A stretch of 64,000 nt of DNA, taken from NCBI RefSeq assembly GCF_019923745.1, contig NZ_JAANOG010000006.1, forward strand, positions 128,716 to 192,715, written 5' to 3'. The notes beneath the pieces were generated by a model, which saw nothing but the letters and a program-made list of their open reading frames with translations, did not search any database and was not told where the DNA came from. This DNA comes from Aquirufa aurantiipilula. GTDB lineage: Bacteria > Bacteroidota > Bacteroidia > Cytophagales > Spirosomataceae. Positions 28,239-36,455 of this stretch are shown piece by piece. The position numbers and the translations under genes are program-made. Within the stretch, counting starts at the first letter, position 1, and each line of letters opens with the position of its first letter.

Positions 28239-28309
28239 AATCCTAGGTATTTTGGATTTATGACTATGCAGAAGTAAATTTTAATGAAGGATTAGTTTTA
28301 AAGAAAATT

Positions 28310-28789
28310 ATGGCCTGGTATGCCTTGTATACAAAATCACGTGTTGAGAAAAAAGTAGCATTGCGACTGGAGGAACAAGGCATTACGTGCTATTGTCCTT
28401 TGACCAAAAAAAGAAAGCAGTGGTCAGATCGAAAAAAATGGGTAGAAGAGCCATTGTTTAAATCGTATGTTTTTGTGAATATCGATTTAGCCCAACAAAG
28501 TAGTCAAGTTAGGCAAGTGAATGGGGTAGTCAATTTTGTCTATTGGTTACACAAACCTGCTGTGATACAAGATGCAGAAATTAAATCCATACAGCATTTT
28601 TTGTCTGAACATGCCGAAGTAGAGGCATTGGGAAATGTAGTCAATATTGGTGATTTTGTCACCCTAGATTCTGGAGCTTTGGCAGGACAAAAAGCCGAGG
28701 TATTAGGATTTAAAAATAAGCATGAAGTTCGCCTTAAGATAGAAAGTCTCGGTTTTGAGCTTGTCGCTTACATAAATCGAAGTCAGTAA
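28310..28789 (+). CDS. UpxY/NusG-like transcription antiterminator
   Basis: A 159-residue NusG paralogue. The N-terminal NGN domain starts MAWYALYTKSRVEKKVALRL and includes PLFKSYVFVNI; a KOW-like segment (VNIGDFVTLDSGALAGQKAE) follows at ~110-150. In Bacteroides, UpxY proteins prevent premature termination in the leaders of their own capsular polysaccharide operons. Here it is bracketed by gmd and wzi, fitting such a role, but no long glycosyltransferase operon follows. Confidence 0.88.
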   Translation: MAWYALYTKSRVEKKVALRLEEQGITCYCPLTKKRKQWSDRKKWVEEPLFKSYVFVNIDLAQQSSQVRQVNGVVNFVYWLHKPAVIQDAEIKSIQHFLSEHAEVEALGNVVNIGDFVTLDSGALAGQKAEVLGFKNKHEVRLKIESLGFELVAYINRSQ

Positions 28790-28804
28790 TTTCAATTTTT
28801 CAAC

Positions 28805-28812
28805 TATCTTTG
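28805..28812 (+). promoter_or_regulatory. Candidate -7 promoter box for the Wzi gene
   Basis: TATCTTTG matches TAnnTTTG. Transcription would start near 28819, which would favour a start codon later than the first ATG at 28818 (for example 28836). No TTG -33 element is visible. Confidence 0.3.
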
Positions 28813-28817
28813 AATTG

Positions 28818-30302
28818 ATGAGTCAAATGAGCCATATGAATCAATTAAAACAAATGATTGTGAGGAAAGGTATTGTAATCATTTGTTTATTCATTTTTTC
28901 AAATACCCTGTGGGCTCAACGAGAAATCAAATCTGATTTTTCTCTAGGAATGGGAGGAACAGTGGGGGGTGTTTATAATCCTCTCTGGTTAAGAGCTAAT
29001 CAATATGGTTTAGTTCCAGCTTCTGGATCTTACGGTTTTGCGGGCATATCACATCATGTAGATTATCGTCCAAAGAAACTGGTCGATTGGGCTTATGGTT
29101 TCTCATCTCAAGTGAATTTAGGAGAAAATAAAGCGGATGTATTTTTTCCTGAAATGTATGTGAAAGGGAAATTGGGGATTTTTGAATTGGTTGCAGGCCG
29201 TCAAAAACAAATTTTCGGATTAGTCGATTCAACACTTAGTTCTGGTTCATACATTTGGTCTGGCAATGCAATGCCCATTCCCAAATTGGAATTACAGGTA
29301 AAGGAATATTGGTCTCCAGGGTTCTTAAAGGGAGTTTTAGCATTCAAAGGAAATTATTCCCATGGTTGGTTTGAAAATTCAAGAGAGGATGTCAATGATT
29401 TCTATTTGCATCAAAAATCCTTTTATGGTCGATTGGGTAAACCCAATTGGAGAGTAAAATTTTATGCAGGATTTAATCACCAAGTTCAATGGGGAGGGAG
29501 ATTAAAGTATGCAGATCCATATAATGTAAATGCAAAAAATGGAATAATCCCATCTGATTTTACAACCTACGTATCTGTCGTAACAGGTCGATCGAATGCA
29601 GTTAAAGGAGATACTGCCACTTATGGATATAACGATGGTTTTAATCGTTCAGGAAATCACTTAGGTACGGTAGATATTGGAATGGAAGTGGAATTGAATC
29701 AGGCAAAGATTTTCTTTTATCGCCAAAGTATTTATGAAGATGGCTCATTGTATTATGGAAATAATATAACGGATGGTTTGCATGGATTATCTATGTCCCG
29801 TAAAGCAGATCAAGGTCTATTGAAAGTTGTTTTTGAATATTTAAACACTACCTCACAAGGCGGGAACATATTCAATGATTTTAGTAAAATTCGTGGCTAT
29901 GATGATTATTTGAATAATGGAGTATATCAAAATGGTTGGACATATTTTGGAAAAGGAATAGGATCCCCATTATTAACTTTAGATTCAGAATCGGATTTGA
30001 ATCCGACCAATCGTATTTATTATGATAATAACCGTGTAGAGGCCTTTTATGCCGCAGGAGAATTTGCTTTTGGAGATAATAAAATTCAAATTAGAGCCAG
30101 TTTATCCAATGCCATTGGTTGGTTTGGAAATGAATACATCCCGGTAAAAAAACAGTATTCTGGAGGTATTTTATGGCAAAGGCCTATTCAAATGGCTGGA
30201 TTTCCAGATGCAATATTAAAAGCCAATCTTGGAGTTGAAAAGGGAAACCTGACTCAACCTACATTAGGAGGAAATATTGCGATTAGCTTTCCTTTGAATT
30301 AG
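28818..30302 (+). CDS. Capsule assembly Wzi-family outer-membrane protein
   Basis: A ~494-residue outer-membrane beta-barrel of the Wzi family, which helps attach or organise surface polysaccharide. The signal peptide is GIVIICLFIFSNTLWAQ; the mature start DFSLGMGGTVGGVYNPLWLR is typical of Bacteroidota Wzi proteins, followed by alternating beta strands and a terminal strand ending in phenylalanine-rich residues. Several in-frame ATGs (28818, 28827, 28836, 28854) are possible starts. The preceding gmd and UpxY genes support a polysaccharide role. It is convergent with SpmAB with a 1-bp gap. Confidence 0.85.
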   Translation: MSQMSHMNQLKQMIVRKGIVIICLFIFSNTLWAQREIKSDFSLGMGGTVGGVYNPLWLRANQYGLVPASGSYGFAGISHHVDYRPKKLVDWAYGFSSQVNLGENKADVFFPEMYVKGKLGIFELVAGRQKQIFGLVDSTLSSGSYIWSGNAMPIPKLELQVKEYWSPGFLKGVLAFKGNYSHGWFENSREDVNDFYLHQKSFYGRLGKPNWRVKFYAGFNHQVQWGGRLKYADPYNVNAKNGIIPSDFTTYVSVVTGRSNAVKGDTATYGYNDGFNRSGNHLGTVDIGMEVELNQAKIFFYRQSIYEDGSLYYGNNITDGLHGLSMSRKADQGLLKVVFEYLNTTSQGGNIFNDFSKIRGYDDYLNNGVYQNGWTYFGKGIGSPLLTLDSESDLNPTNRIYYDNNRVEAFYAAGEFAFGDNKIQIRASLSNAIGWFGNEYIPVKKQYSGGILWQRPIQMAGFPDAILKANLGVEKGNLTQPTLGGNIAISFPLN

Positions 30303-30303
30303 T

Positions 30304-31539
30304 CTATCCAAAAAATAAATAGCTCACAAATATTGCGGTAATAATACCTGCCAGATCAGCAGTTAGCCCTGCCCACAAAGTATATCGTATATTTTTAACT
30401 TGGACAGAGCCAAAATATAAGGCGATCACATACAAAATCGTTTCGGCAGAACCTTGGAATACACAGGCTAACCTACCTACAAAAGAATCTGCCCCAAAGG
30501 TCTTCATTGTATCAATCATCATGGCCCTAGAACCACTTCCGCTTACTGGATGTAATAAAGCAGTAGGCATGGCATCAATAAATCGAGTATCCAAGCCGGA
30601 TTGGTTAACCATCCATTTCATCCCTTCGACAATGAAATCCAAGGTACCAGAGTTTCGCAAACAGCTGATAGCTACTAGCATACCCACTAAATAAGGTATA
30701 ATTTTTACAGATGTTTCAAATCCCCCTTTTGCCCCTTCTACAAATGTGGAAAATATGTCAATTTTCTTCCAAAAAGCCGCAACTATAAAACTGAGTATTA
30801 ATGTGAATAGTAATCCATTGCTGAATATTTTGGATTGAATTTCAATTTGTTCCTTACTAAGTGAACTGAAATAGGCCAAAATACCCCCAAAGAACAGCGT
30901 TAACCCCACAAGCCAACTTAAAAGTACAGGTTCTAACAAATTAATTTTTTGTTTTACAGCCACAAACATTAATCCCACGAGAGTTGCGGCATATGTGGCC
31001 ATTAAGCAAGGAATAAAGACATCAGATGCATCTTGTGCACCATAGATAGCTCTTTGAGCCATGATACTCAATGGGATTAAAACGGGCCCTGCACTGTGCA
31101 AAGTAAGAAACATGATTTGAGCATTAGAAGCTGTTTCTTTTGTCGGATTGATATCCTGTAAGCCTTGCATGGCTTTCAAACCAAAGGGTGTTGCGGCATT
31201 GTCTAAGCCCAATAAATTAGCAGAAAAATTCATGATCATTTGGCCATGAACAGGATGATCTGCGGGTATTTCAGGGAATAATCGTGTAAAAAATGGTCGA
31301 ATTCGTCTGGCTAAAAACTGAATGGCGCCTGCTTTTTCGCCAATTTGTAAGATTCCCATGAAGAAAGTCATAACACCTGCTAGTGGAAGAGCAATTTTCA
31401 TGACAGCCATTTCTGCGGAATCAAACATGCCATCCACTAGAATTTTAAATATTTCAGCATTTCCAAAAAATAAAAATTGAATCAATGCCACCACAAAGGC
31501 CACCCCAAAAAATAAAAACCAAATCCAATTTAATGCCAT
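30304..31539 (-). CDS. Fused SpmA-SpmB-like nucleoside-recognition (Gate) membrane protein
   Basis: A 411-residue polytopic inner-membrane protein with about ten hydrophobic segments, corresponding to a fusion of the 'spore maturation' proteins SpmA (N-terminal half, with SANLLGLDNAATPFGLKAMQ) and SpmB (C-terminal half, with LLHPVSGSGSRAMMI and FVGRLACVFQGSAETILYVI). Bacteroidota carry this fusion although they do not sporulate. Gate domains occur in transporter-like proteins; the substrate is unknown. The family call is firm. Confidence 0.9.
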   Translation of the reverse strand: MALNWIWFLFFGVAFVVALIQFLFFGNAEIFKILVDGMFDSAEMAVMKIALPLAGVMTFFMGILQIGEKAGAIQFLARRIRPFFTRLFPEIPADHPVHGQMIMNFSANLLGLDNAATPFGLKAMQGLQDINPTKETASNAQIMFLTLHSAGPVLIPLSIMAQRAIYGAQDASDVFIPCLMATYAATLVGLMFVAVKQKINLLEPVLLSWLVGLTLFFGGILAYFSSLSKEQIEIQSKIFSNGLLFTLILSFIVAAFWKKIDIFSTFVEGAKGGFETSVKIIPYLVGMLVAISCLRNSGTLDFIVEGMKWMVNQSGLDTRFIDAMPTALLHPVSGSGSRAMMIDTMKTFGADSFVGRLACVFQGSAETILYVIALYFGSVQVKNIRYTLWAGLTADLAGIITAIFVSYLFFG

Positions 31540-31611
31540 ATAGAAAGCTTTGCAGAATGCGAGCTCTGCCTATTTAAAATTTGGCTAAATTTAGGGAATT
31601 TCTTGATTTTT

Positions 31612-32301
31612 ATGAGCTATTCTTTTTCCATTACTTCTGCATTCATCCTTAGTTTGATGTTACATCCACTCATGGCGCAACAAAAGCCTTGTATGTACGA
31701 AGAGAAAATGCGGAATCAAGGTTTAATAGAAGTTCAATCTGAAATAAAGCAAGTATTGGTTCAATTGAAGTATGCGACAACAGATAATTTCATGCACCAA
31801 AATGTTTATGGTTGTTTAACAAAGGCATTTCTACAAAAAGAAACAGTTAATAAATTAGCTCAGGCGCAATCTTTATTAGAAATAGAAAAGCCAGGTTTCC
31901 ACTTGTTGATTTATGATGCCGCTAGGCCTTTATCCAAACAATGGGACCTTTGGAATGCTTTAAGTCAATACCCACCTAAAATACGCAGAAACTATGTTGC
32001 TTCCCCGCAGGAGCATTCCATACACAATTACGGTAGTGCCGTGGATTTAACCATTGCCGATGAGCAGGGGAATGCATTGGATATGGGAACACCTTTTGAT
32101 TACTTTGGAAAAGAGGCCTATCCTAAAGCAGAAAAAGAATTATTGAAGAAGGGAATACTAAGTAAGGAAGTTTACCAAAATCGTTTATTACTAAGGAAAG
32201 TGATGCAAAAAGCAGGATTTTTACCAATCGAATATGAATGGTGGCATTTCAATGCTTTTTCCCGAGCTGAAGCGAAGAAAAGATTTCAAGTAGTTCAATA
32301 A
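31612..32301 (+). CDS. M15D-family D-Ala-D-Ala dipeptidase (VanX/DdpX-like)
   Basis: A 229-residue exported metallopeptidase. After a signal peptide (SITSAFILSLMLHPLMAQ), zinc ligands appear in HSIHNYGSAVDLTI (SxHxxGxAxD pattern) and in EYEWWHFNA (catalytic Glu plus the third His). The family releases D-Ala-D-Ala from peptidoglycan turnover products. The ATG at 31612 is preferred over a TTG at 31603. In a Gram-negative envelope this is expected for cell-wall recycling rather than vancomycin resistance. Confidence 0.88.
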   Translation: MSYSFSITSAFILSLMLHPLMAQQKPCMYEEKMRNQGLIEVQSEIKQVLVQLKYATTDNFMHQNVYGCLTKAFLQKETVNKLAQAQSLLEIEKPGFHLLIYDAARPLSKQWDLWNALSQYPPKIRRNYVASPQEHSIHNYGSAVDLTIADEQGNALDMGTPFDYFGKEAYPKAEKELLKKGILSKEVYQNRLLLRKVMQKAGFLPIEYEWWHFNAFSRAEAKKRFQVVQ

Positions 32302-32395
32302 GTGGGATTTATCCTTTTGGCTTGCCGTTTATCCAAAATGTACCCATCTCCCCATCTAAAAATAGTAACATTGTGTTAAATACTTTTCATTAGCT

Positions 32396-33862
32396 ATGTA
32401 TCGGAATTCATTCCCCACAACTGTATACCTTTTTCTCTTGCTTTTTTCCTTGGCATTTTCTTCTCTAGGACAAACTGCGATTCAGGGAAATGGAACCTTA
32501 GTGAAGCTTAAGTTGAATCAAGCTGTCGATATTGCATTACAACATAATTTGAATGTTAAATCGTATCAAATTAGCATGCAAAATGCAGAGCTTCAGTTTC
32601 AACAAGCCAAATACAACCAACTTCCCTCTTTATCAGGAAACATCAACCAGTCGGCGAGTTTTGGACGTAGTATTAACCCATATACCAATGGGTATGATTC
32701 AAGAAATATCAACTACAACAACTTAGGTCTGAATGCGAATGTACTCTTATTCAATGGAGGACAACTTAAGAATAATATTTTACAAACAGAATTCGCCTTA
32801 AAAGCCACGCAAGAAGATTTACAATCCATACGGGAAAATATATCGCTGCAAGTTGTTCTTTCTTACTTGTCAATATTAAATGCAGAAGACCAATTATCCA
32901 TTGCTAAAACGCAGACAGACATCACCAAATTACAGATAGAAAGAACCCAGAAGTTAGTTAATGCGGGTTCGGTAGCTATTTCAACCTTATTAGATTTAAA
33001 AGCGCAATTAGCTAATGAGGAATCCAATGTGGTGAGCTTTCAAAGTTCCTTAGATATCAACAAATTGACCTTATTGCAATTATTGAATGATTCGGCGATT
33101 AGTCAGTTTGAATTGGAACGTATCCAAGTGCCTGTGCCTAATTCATCTGCGTATGAATTGAGTATTGCGGATATATATGCCAAAGCAGTGGACGCACAAC
33201 CATTAGTTCGTGCTGCCGATTTTAGAGTACAAGGAGCTGCCAAAAGTGTGGATGTGGCTAAAGCCTTTCGTTTACCTACTTTGAGCTTAAGTGGTAGCTG
33301 GTCGGCAAATCAATCCAATGCCTTAAAATCAGTTCAGTTATTAGGAACTCAAGATGTTACTTTAGGTAATGTCAATGTGGGCGGAGTTAATTATCCCTTA
33401 ACTTCCACACAACCAAAATATGGTGAAGGTTCTACTGTTGGTTATTTTGATCAATTAAATAACACACAAAATAAAGTTGTATCCTTGAATTTAAGTATTC
33501 CAATTTTCACAAGATATCAAAATAGGACTCGGGTTTCTCAAGCGAATTTACAGAAAGTCAATGCGGAAATTGAAGCCAATAAAGCCCGATTGACCTTACG
33601 TCAAAATATTGAGCAAGCTTATGTCAATATGCTGAATGCAGCTAAAAAATATGAAGCCGGGGTTACACAAGTTTCTGCTTTGGAAGAGTCATTTAGAGCT
33701 TCTGAAAGCAAATTTAGTGCTGGTACAATTGATTTTGTAAGTTATAATTTACAGAAAACAAACTTGGATAAAGCCAAGCTTTCTCTAGTACAATCGAAAT
33801 ATGATTTTGTATTTAGAACAAAGATTTTGGATTATTATCAAGGTAAAAATTTAACATTTTAA
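32396..33862 (+). CDS. TolC-family outer-membrane efflux protein
   Basis: A 488-residue outer-membrane channel of the OEP/TolC family. A signal peptide (TVYLFLLLFSLAFSSLGQ) is followed by the duplicated coiled-coil architecture: LNQAVDIALQHNLNVKSYQI marks the first repeat and AQPLVRAADFRVQGAAKSVD the second. It forms a trimeric exit duct for tripartite efflux or type I secretion. The membrane-fusion protein gene follows after 20 bp; no inner-membrane pump gene follows in this window. Confidence 0.9.
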   Translation: MYRNSFPTTVYLFLLLFSLAFSSLGQTAIQGNGTLVKLKLNQAVDIALQHNLNVKSYQISMQNAELQFQQAKYNQLPSLSGNINQSASFGRSINPYTNGYDSRNINYNNLGLNANVLLFNGGQLKNNILQTEFALKATQEDLQSIRENISLQVVLSYLSILNAEDQLSIAKTQTDITKLQIERTQKLVNAGSVAISTLLDLKAQLANEESNVVSFQSSLDINKLTLLQLLNDSAISQFELERIQVPVPNSSAYELSIADIYAKAVDAQPLVRAADFRVQGAAKSVDVAKAFRLPTLSLSGSWSANQSNALKSVQLLGTQDVTLGNVNVGGVNYPLTSTQPKYGEGSTVGYFDQLNNTQNKVVSLNLSIPIFTRYQNRTRVSQANLQKVNAEIEANKARLTLRQNIEQAYVNMLNAAKKYEAGVTQVSALEESFRASESKFSAGTIDFVSYNLQKTNLDKAKLSLVQSKYDFVFRTKILDYYQGKNLTF

Positions 33863-33882
33863 TTTTCAAAAATTTTAAAGAG

Positions 33883-35274
33883 ATGGCAAAGAACAATAGC
33901 AAGCGGACTTGGTTGTTTATCGGGGGTGGAGTAGTGGTGATATTTTTAGGTTTATTTCTTGCCAAGCAGCAAGGGTGGGTTGGAAAAGTAGAACCTACTG
34001 TGGTGGAATTTGGTAAGGCTAAAAGAGAATCCATTGTAGAAAAAGTATCTGCATCAGGGAAAATTCAGCCAGAGGTAGAAGTTAAAGTTTCTCCCGATGT
34101 TTCAGGAGAGATAGTTGCTTTGAATATAGCTGAAGGAGATTCTGTAGTAGCAGGACAAGTTTTATTAAAAATTCGCCCAGATAACTATGTGTCTCTTTTA
34201 GCTCGTGCGGAGGCTCAGCTGAATGCTATGAGAGCGAGCATGGAACAAAGTAAAGCGGTGTTGGCGCAGAGTGAAGCCCGTTTGAGCAAATCGAAGATTG
34301 ATTATGACCGTAATTTAAAATTACATAATGATAAGGTTATTTCGGATGCAGATTTTGATCAGTTCCAATCTGCATATATGGTAGCCAAACAAGATCTTGA
34401 GTCGGCGAAAGCGAATGTGAAGGCTGCCAGTTTTAACGTGAAGAGTTCGGAAGCGGCCTTGAAAGAAGCGACAACGAACTTAACGAAGACAACTATTTAT
34501 GCTCCACAAAGTGGTATTATTTCTAAGTTGAATGTGGAATTAGGGGAGCGTGTGGTAGGAACATCTCAAATGGCGGGTACAGAAATGTTACGTATCGCGA
34601 ATTTGAATAATATGGAAGTTCGTGTGAATGTCAATGAAAATGATATTACTCGAGTTAGTATAGGAGATACTGTAATTATAGATGTAGATGCATTTACGTC
34701 TTCTGAGCGCAAGTTTAAAGGGGTTGTATATGAAATAGCTAGTTCGGCGAATCAATCAGGTACAGCTACTTCGGTAACGACGGATGCTGTGACAGAGTTT
34801 GAGGTGAAGATACGTGTATTGAGAGAATCATATCGAGATTTGATTAAAGGAAAATTATCTTATCCATTAAAGCCCGGTATGACCGCATCGGTTGAGATAT
34901 TGACGAACCGCAAGGATAATATTTTAACAGTTCCATTAGCAGCAGTTACGACGCGTGAATTAGGAGGAGAAGTAGCTCAGAAAGATGGTAAAGATGCACC
35001 AGGAGGAGCTGCGGAGCCTGCAAAAGAGGAAACGGCTCAACAGACCAAAAAACGCAAGGAGAAGATAAAAGAGGTAGTCTTTATCAGTGAGAAAGGAAAA
35101 GCGAAAATGGTAGAAGTGAAAACGGGTATTTCTGATTTTGATAATATCGAGATTATTTCAGGATTGAAAGAAGGCCAAGAGATTATTTCAGGTCCATATG
35201 CTACGGTAGCTAAGAATTTGAAAGAGGGAGAAATGGTGAAAAAGAAGGATGCTAAGGCAGAGGAAAAGAAATAA
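33883..35274 (+). CDS. HlyD/MacA-like periplasmic adaptor (membrane-fusion protein)
   Basis: A 463-residue periplasmic adaptor. The N-terminal anchor is TWLFIGGGVVVIFLGLFLA; the lipoyl-like half ASGKIQPEVEVKVSPDVSGE, a long alpha-hairpin (~95-195) and the second half IYAPQSGIISKLNVELGERV are present, followed by beta-barrel and membrane-proximal domains. The C-terminus has a lysine-rich linker. It resembles MacA-type adaptors that pair with MacB ABC pumps. A strong hairpin terminator follows, so any pump gene is elsewhere. Confidence 0.9.
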   Translation: MAKNNSKRTWLFIGGGVVVIFLGLFLAKQQGWVGKVEPTVVEFGKAKRESIVEKVSASGKIQPEVEVKVSPDVSGEIVALNIAEGDSVVAGQVLLKIRPDNYVSLLARAEAQLNAMRASMEQSKAVLAQSEARLSKSKIDYDRNLKLHNDKVISDADFDQFQSAYMVAKQDLESAKANVKAASFNVKSSEAALKEATTNLTKTTIYAPQSGIISKLNVELGERVVGTSQMAGTEMLRIANLNNMEVRVNVNENDITRVSIGDTVIIDVDAFTSSERKFKGVVYEIASSANQSGTATSVTTDAVTEFEVKIRVLRESYRDLIKGKLSYPLKPGMTASVEILTNRKDNILTVPLAAVTTRELGGEVAQKDGKDAPGGAAEPAKEETAQQTKKRKEKIKEVVFISEKGKAKMVEVKTGISDFDNIEIISGLKEGQEIISGPYATVAKNLKEGEMVKKKDAKAEEKK

Positions 35275-35290
35275 TGTAAGATTTTAAGAA

Positions 35291-35337
35291 AAAAATAGGT
35301 GGCCTTATTGCATATATGCATAATGACACCTATTTTT
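35291..35337 (+). terminator. Terminator of the TolC/adaptor operon
   Basis: AAAAATAGGTG (35291-35301) pairs with CACCTATTTTT (35327-35337), and the interior has a second stem built from TTAT...GCAT / ATGC-ATAA. It lies 16 bp after the adaptor stop. The 3' arm overlaps the putative -7 box of the tRNA-Asn promoter. Confidence 0.75.
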
Positions 35338-35338
35338 G
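35308..35338 (+). promoter_or_regulatory. Candidate promoter of tRNA-Asn
   Basis: TTG (35308-35310), a 20-bp spacer, then TATTTTTG (35331-35338) gives a full match to the Bacteroidota pattern TTG-N19/21-TAnnTTTG. Transcription would begin near 35345, 15 bp before the mature tRNA. The element lies within the upstream operon's terminator hairpin. Confidence 0.55.
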
Positions 35339-35359
35339 CAGTCCCAAAAGGATACAAAT

Positions 35360-35433
35360 TCCTTCTTAGCTCAGTTGGTTAGAGCACATGACTGTTAATC
35401 ATGGGGTCCCTGGTTCGAGCCCAGGAGAGGGAG
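35360..35433 (+). tRNA. tRNA-Asn (anticodon GTT)
   Basis: A 74-nt cloverleaf: acceptor TCCTTCT pairs with AGAGGGA (one U-G), D arm GCTC/GAGC, anticodon stem CATGA/TCATG with loop CTGTTAA (anticodon GTT at 35394-35396), T arm CCTGG/CCAGG with loop TTCGAGC, discriminator G. CCA is not encoded. It is the left boundary of an accessory island, and copies of its 3' end recur downstream. Confidence 0.95.
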
Positions 35434-35447
35434 CGGATATAAAAGAA

Positions 35448-35482
35448 AAAGGGTTATACTTGTATAAGTGTAACCCTTTTTT
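35448..35482 (+). terminator. Terminator-like hairpin between tRNA-Asn and the first cassette gene
   Basis: AAAGGGTTATAC (35448-35459) pairs with GTGTAACCCTTT (35468-35479; one G-T) and runs into a T tract. It would terminate the tRNA transcript, yet it ends only 6 bp before the ATG at 35489. A closely similar hairpin stands in the same position before the gene at 38258. Confidence 0.75.
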
Positions 35483-35488
35483 GATTTT

Positions 35489-36070
35489 ATGAAAAAGTTT
35501 TTTGTTTTCCTTCTAATATTATTCTCTTTAAATTCGAATGGGCAATCAGTTCAAAATAGGAATTGGGAGTATTCAAAAGTTGTGTACACCCCATCCTCCA
35601 AAAAGAAAATAATAATTACAAATAGTTTACCTAAAGGAGGCGGAATCGTTTCCTATAAAGGAAAAGAGTACTATTATTTCATTTTTTGGACTAATGTACG
35701 TAATGAAGCAACATCGCCTCTGGATTTAAAAATTAAATTTCCGACAATCATTTCTTTTAAATCTGAAGAATCGTACGCTAAAGTTGCCTTTACAAAGTCA
35801 AATATGACAATTGACAAAGTGCAGGAGTTCGATTATGGTCTTAAGGGTATAACAACTCTTTTAAATAATGAATCAAATCAATTAAAGGATTTGAATAATA
35901 GAATTTCACCATTCAATAATTATTTATTTTACAGCGCAATTTTCATCCATAAAACAAAGTGGCCGGTTAGGGCAGAATATATATTAAAAGACAAAACACT
36001 ATTTTACAAGATTACAGCCGGTACAGATGTTGTAACGGTTCCCTGTGGTAGTCTTGATTTTAAGAATTAA
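35489..36070 (+). CDS. Exported protein of unknown function, first cassette gene
   Basis: A 193-residue protein I do not recognise. It has a signal peptide (FFVFLLILFSLNSNGQ) and a mature part that looks beta-rich, with no cysteine pairs or catalytic motif I can name. It starts 6 bp after a terminator-like hairpin behind tRNA-Asn and is followed 31 bp later by repeat R1. It sits in the position of a cargo gene in the cassette-like island. It is real by length and signal peptide, but its function is unknown. Confidence 0.65.
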   Translation: MKKFFVFLLILFSLNSNGQSVQNRNWEYSKVVYTPSSKKKIIITNSLPKGGGIVSYKGKEYYYFIFWTNVRNEATSPLDLKIKFPTIISFKSEESYAKVAFTKSNMTIDKVQEFDYGLKGITTLLNNESNQLKDLNNRISPFNNYLFYSAIFIHKTKWPVRAEYILKDKTLFYKITAGTDVVTVPCGSLDFKN

Positions 36071-36101
36071 TTAGTACGATTTTTGCTAATAGAAATGAAC
36101 C

Positions 36102-36197
36102 TCCTGCAAAATTGTACAAAGTTCAACCCTTCAATTTCCTAATAGTCACAAACTCAATCATCGCATTATAGCTGCATCTTTCGTCTGTAAGGGGAGC
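36102..36197. repeat. Island repeat R1, ending in GGGGAGC
   Basis: About 94 bp that align with R2 (38616-38708) almost without gaps, at roughly three quarters identity by eye. Shared blocks include CTGCA, ATAGTCACA, CGCATTAT, CATCTTTC and the end GGGGAGC. On the minus strand it reads APLTDERC...EFVTIRKLKG then stop, and R2 gives APHTEERC...EYVTIRELKG then stop, so the repeat derives from a protein C-terminus. The GGGAGC end matches the 3' end of tRNA-Asn. Confidence 0.7.
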
Positions 36198-36207
36198 CAA
36201 ACTGGAC

Positions 36208-36234
36208 AAGCCATCAGAAATGATGGCTTTTTTT
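36208..36234 (+). terminator. Terminator-like hairpin after R1
   Basis: AAGCCATCA (36208-36216), GAAA loop, TGATGGCTT (36221-36229) and a T run. This textbook hairpin follows the GGGGAGC end of R1 by 10 bp, repeating the tRNA end-hairpin layout. Confidence 0.75.
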
Positions 36235-36275
36235 GTTTATAATCCATCTCTATTTCTTCTATTCATCGATTTTCT

Positions 36276-36296
36276 TGGTTCGAGCCCAGTAGAGGG
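36276..36296 (+). repeat. 21-bp duplicate of the tRNA-Asn 3' end (att-like)
   Basis: Matches tRNA positions 35411-35431 (T arm and acceptor 3' strand) at 20 of 21 bases; the only difference is T for G at 36290. The rest of the tRNA is absent. Such partial tRNA 3' duplicates are typical of attachment sites left by tRNA-targeting integrases. No integrase gene is in the window. Confidence 0.75.
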
Positions 36297-36351
36297 TTTT
36301 GAGTATTTTTAATCTTTTTCAATGGTAGTTTTACACAAGGTATTTTCAATT

Positions 36352-36372
36352 TGTGCCAAGAATGTGCCAAGA
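36352..36372 (+). repeat. Tandem TGTGCCAAGA direct repeats
   Basis: Two exact 10-bp copies (36352-36361 and 36363-36372) with an 11-bp period, about 55 bp from the tRNA fragment. Short direct repeats with helical spacing beside an attachment site resemble integrase arm-type sites; this is only an inference. Confidence 0.45.
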
Positions 36373-36455
36373 GTTGGTTTTAATCATTGTGGCTTCAACA
36401 TTTTAAAGTGATAAAGTATCCTGCAAATTGAAGGAATTAATAAGGGGTTTGTACA

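Noticed and set aside
36102-36197. R1 as a decayed tRNA gene
   Set aside because: Apart from the final GGGGAGC there is no cloverleaf or T-loop match, while the minus strand keeps a coding pattern shared with R2 and R4.
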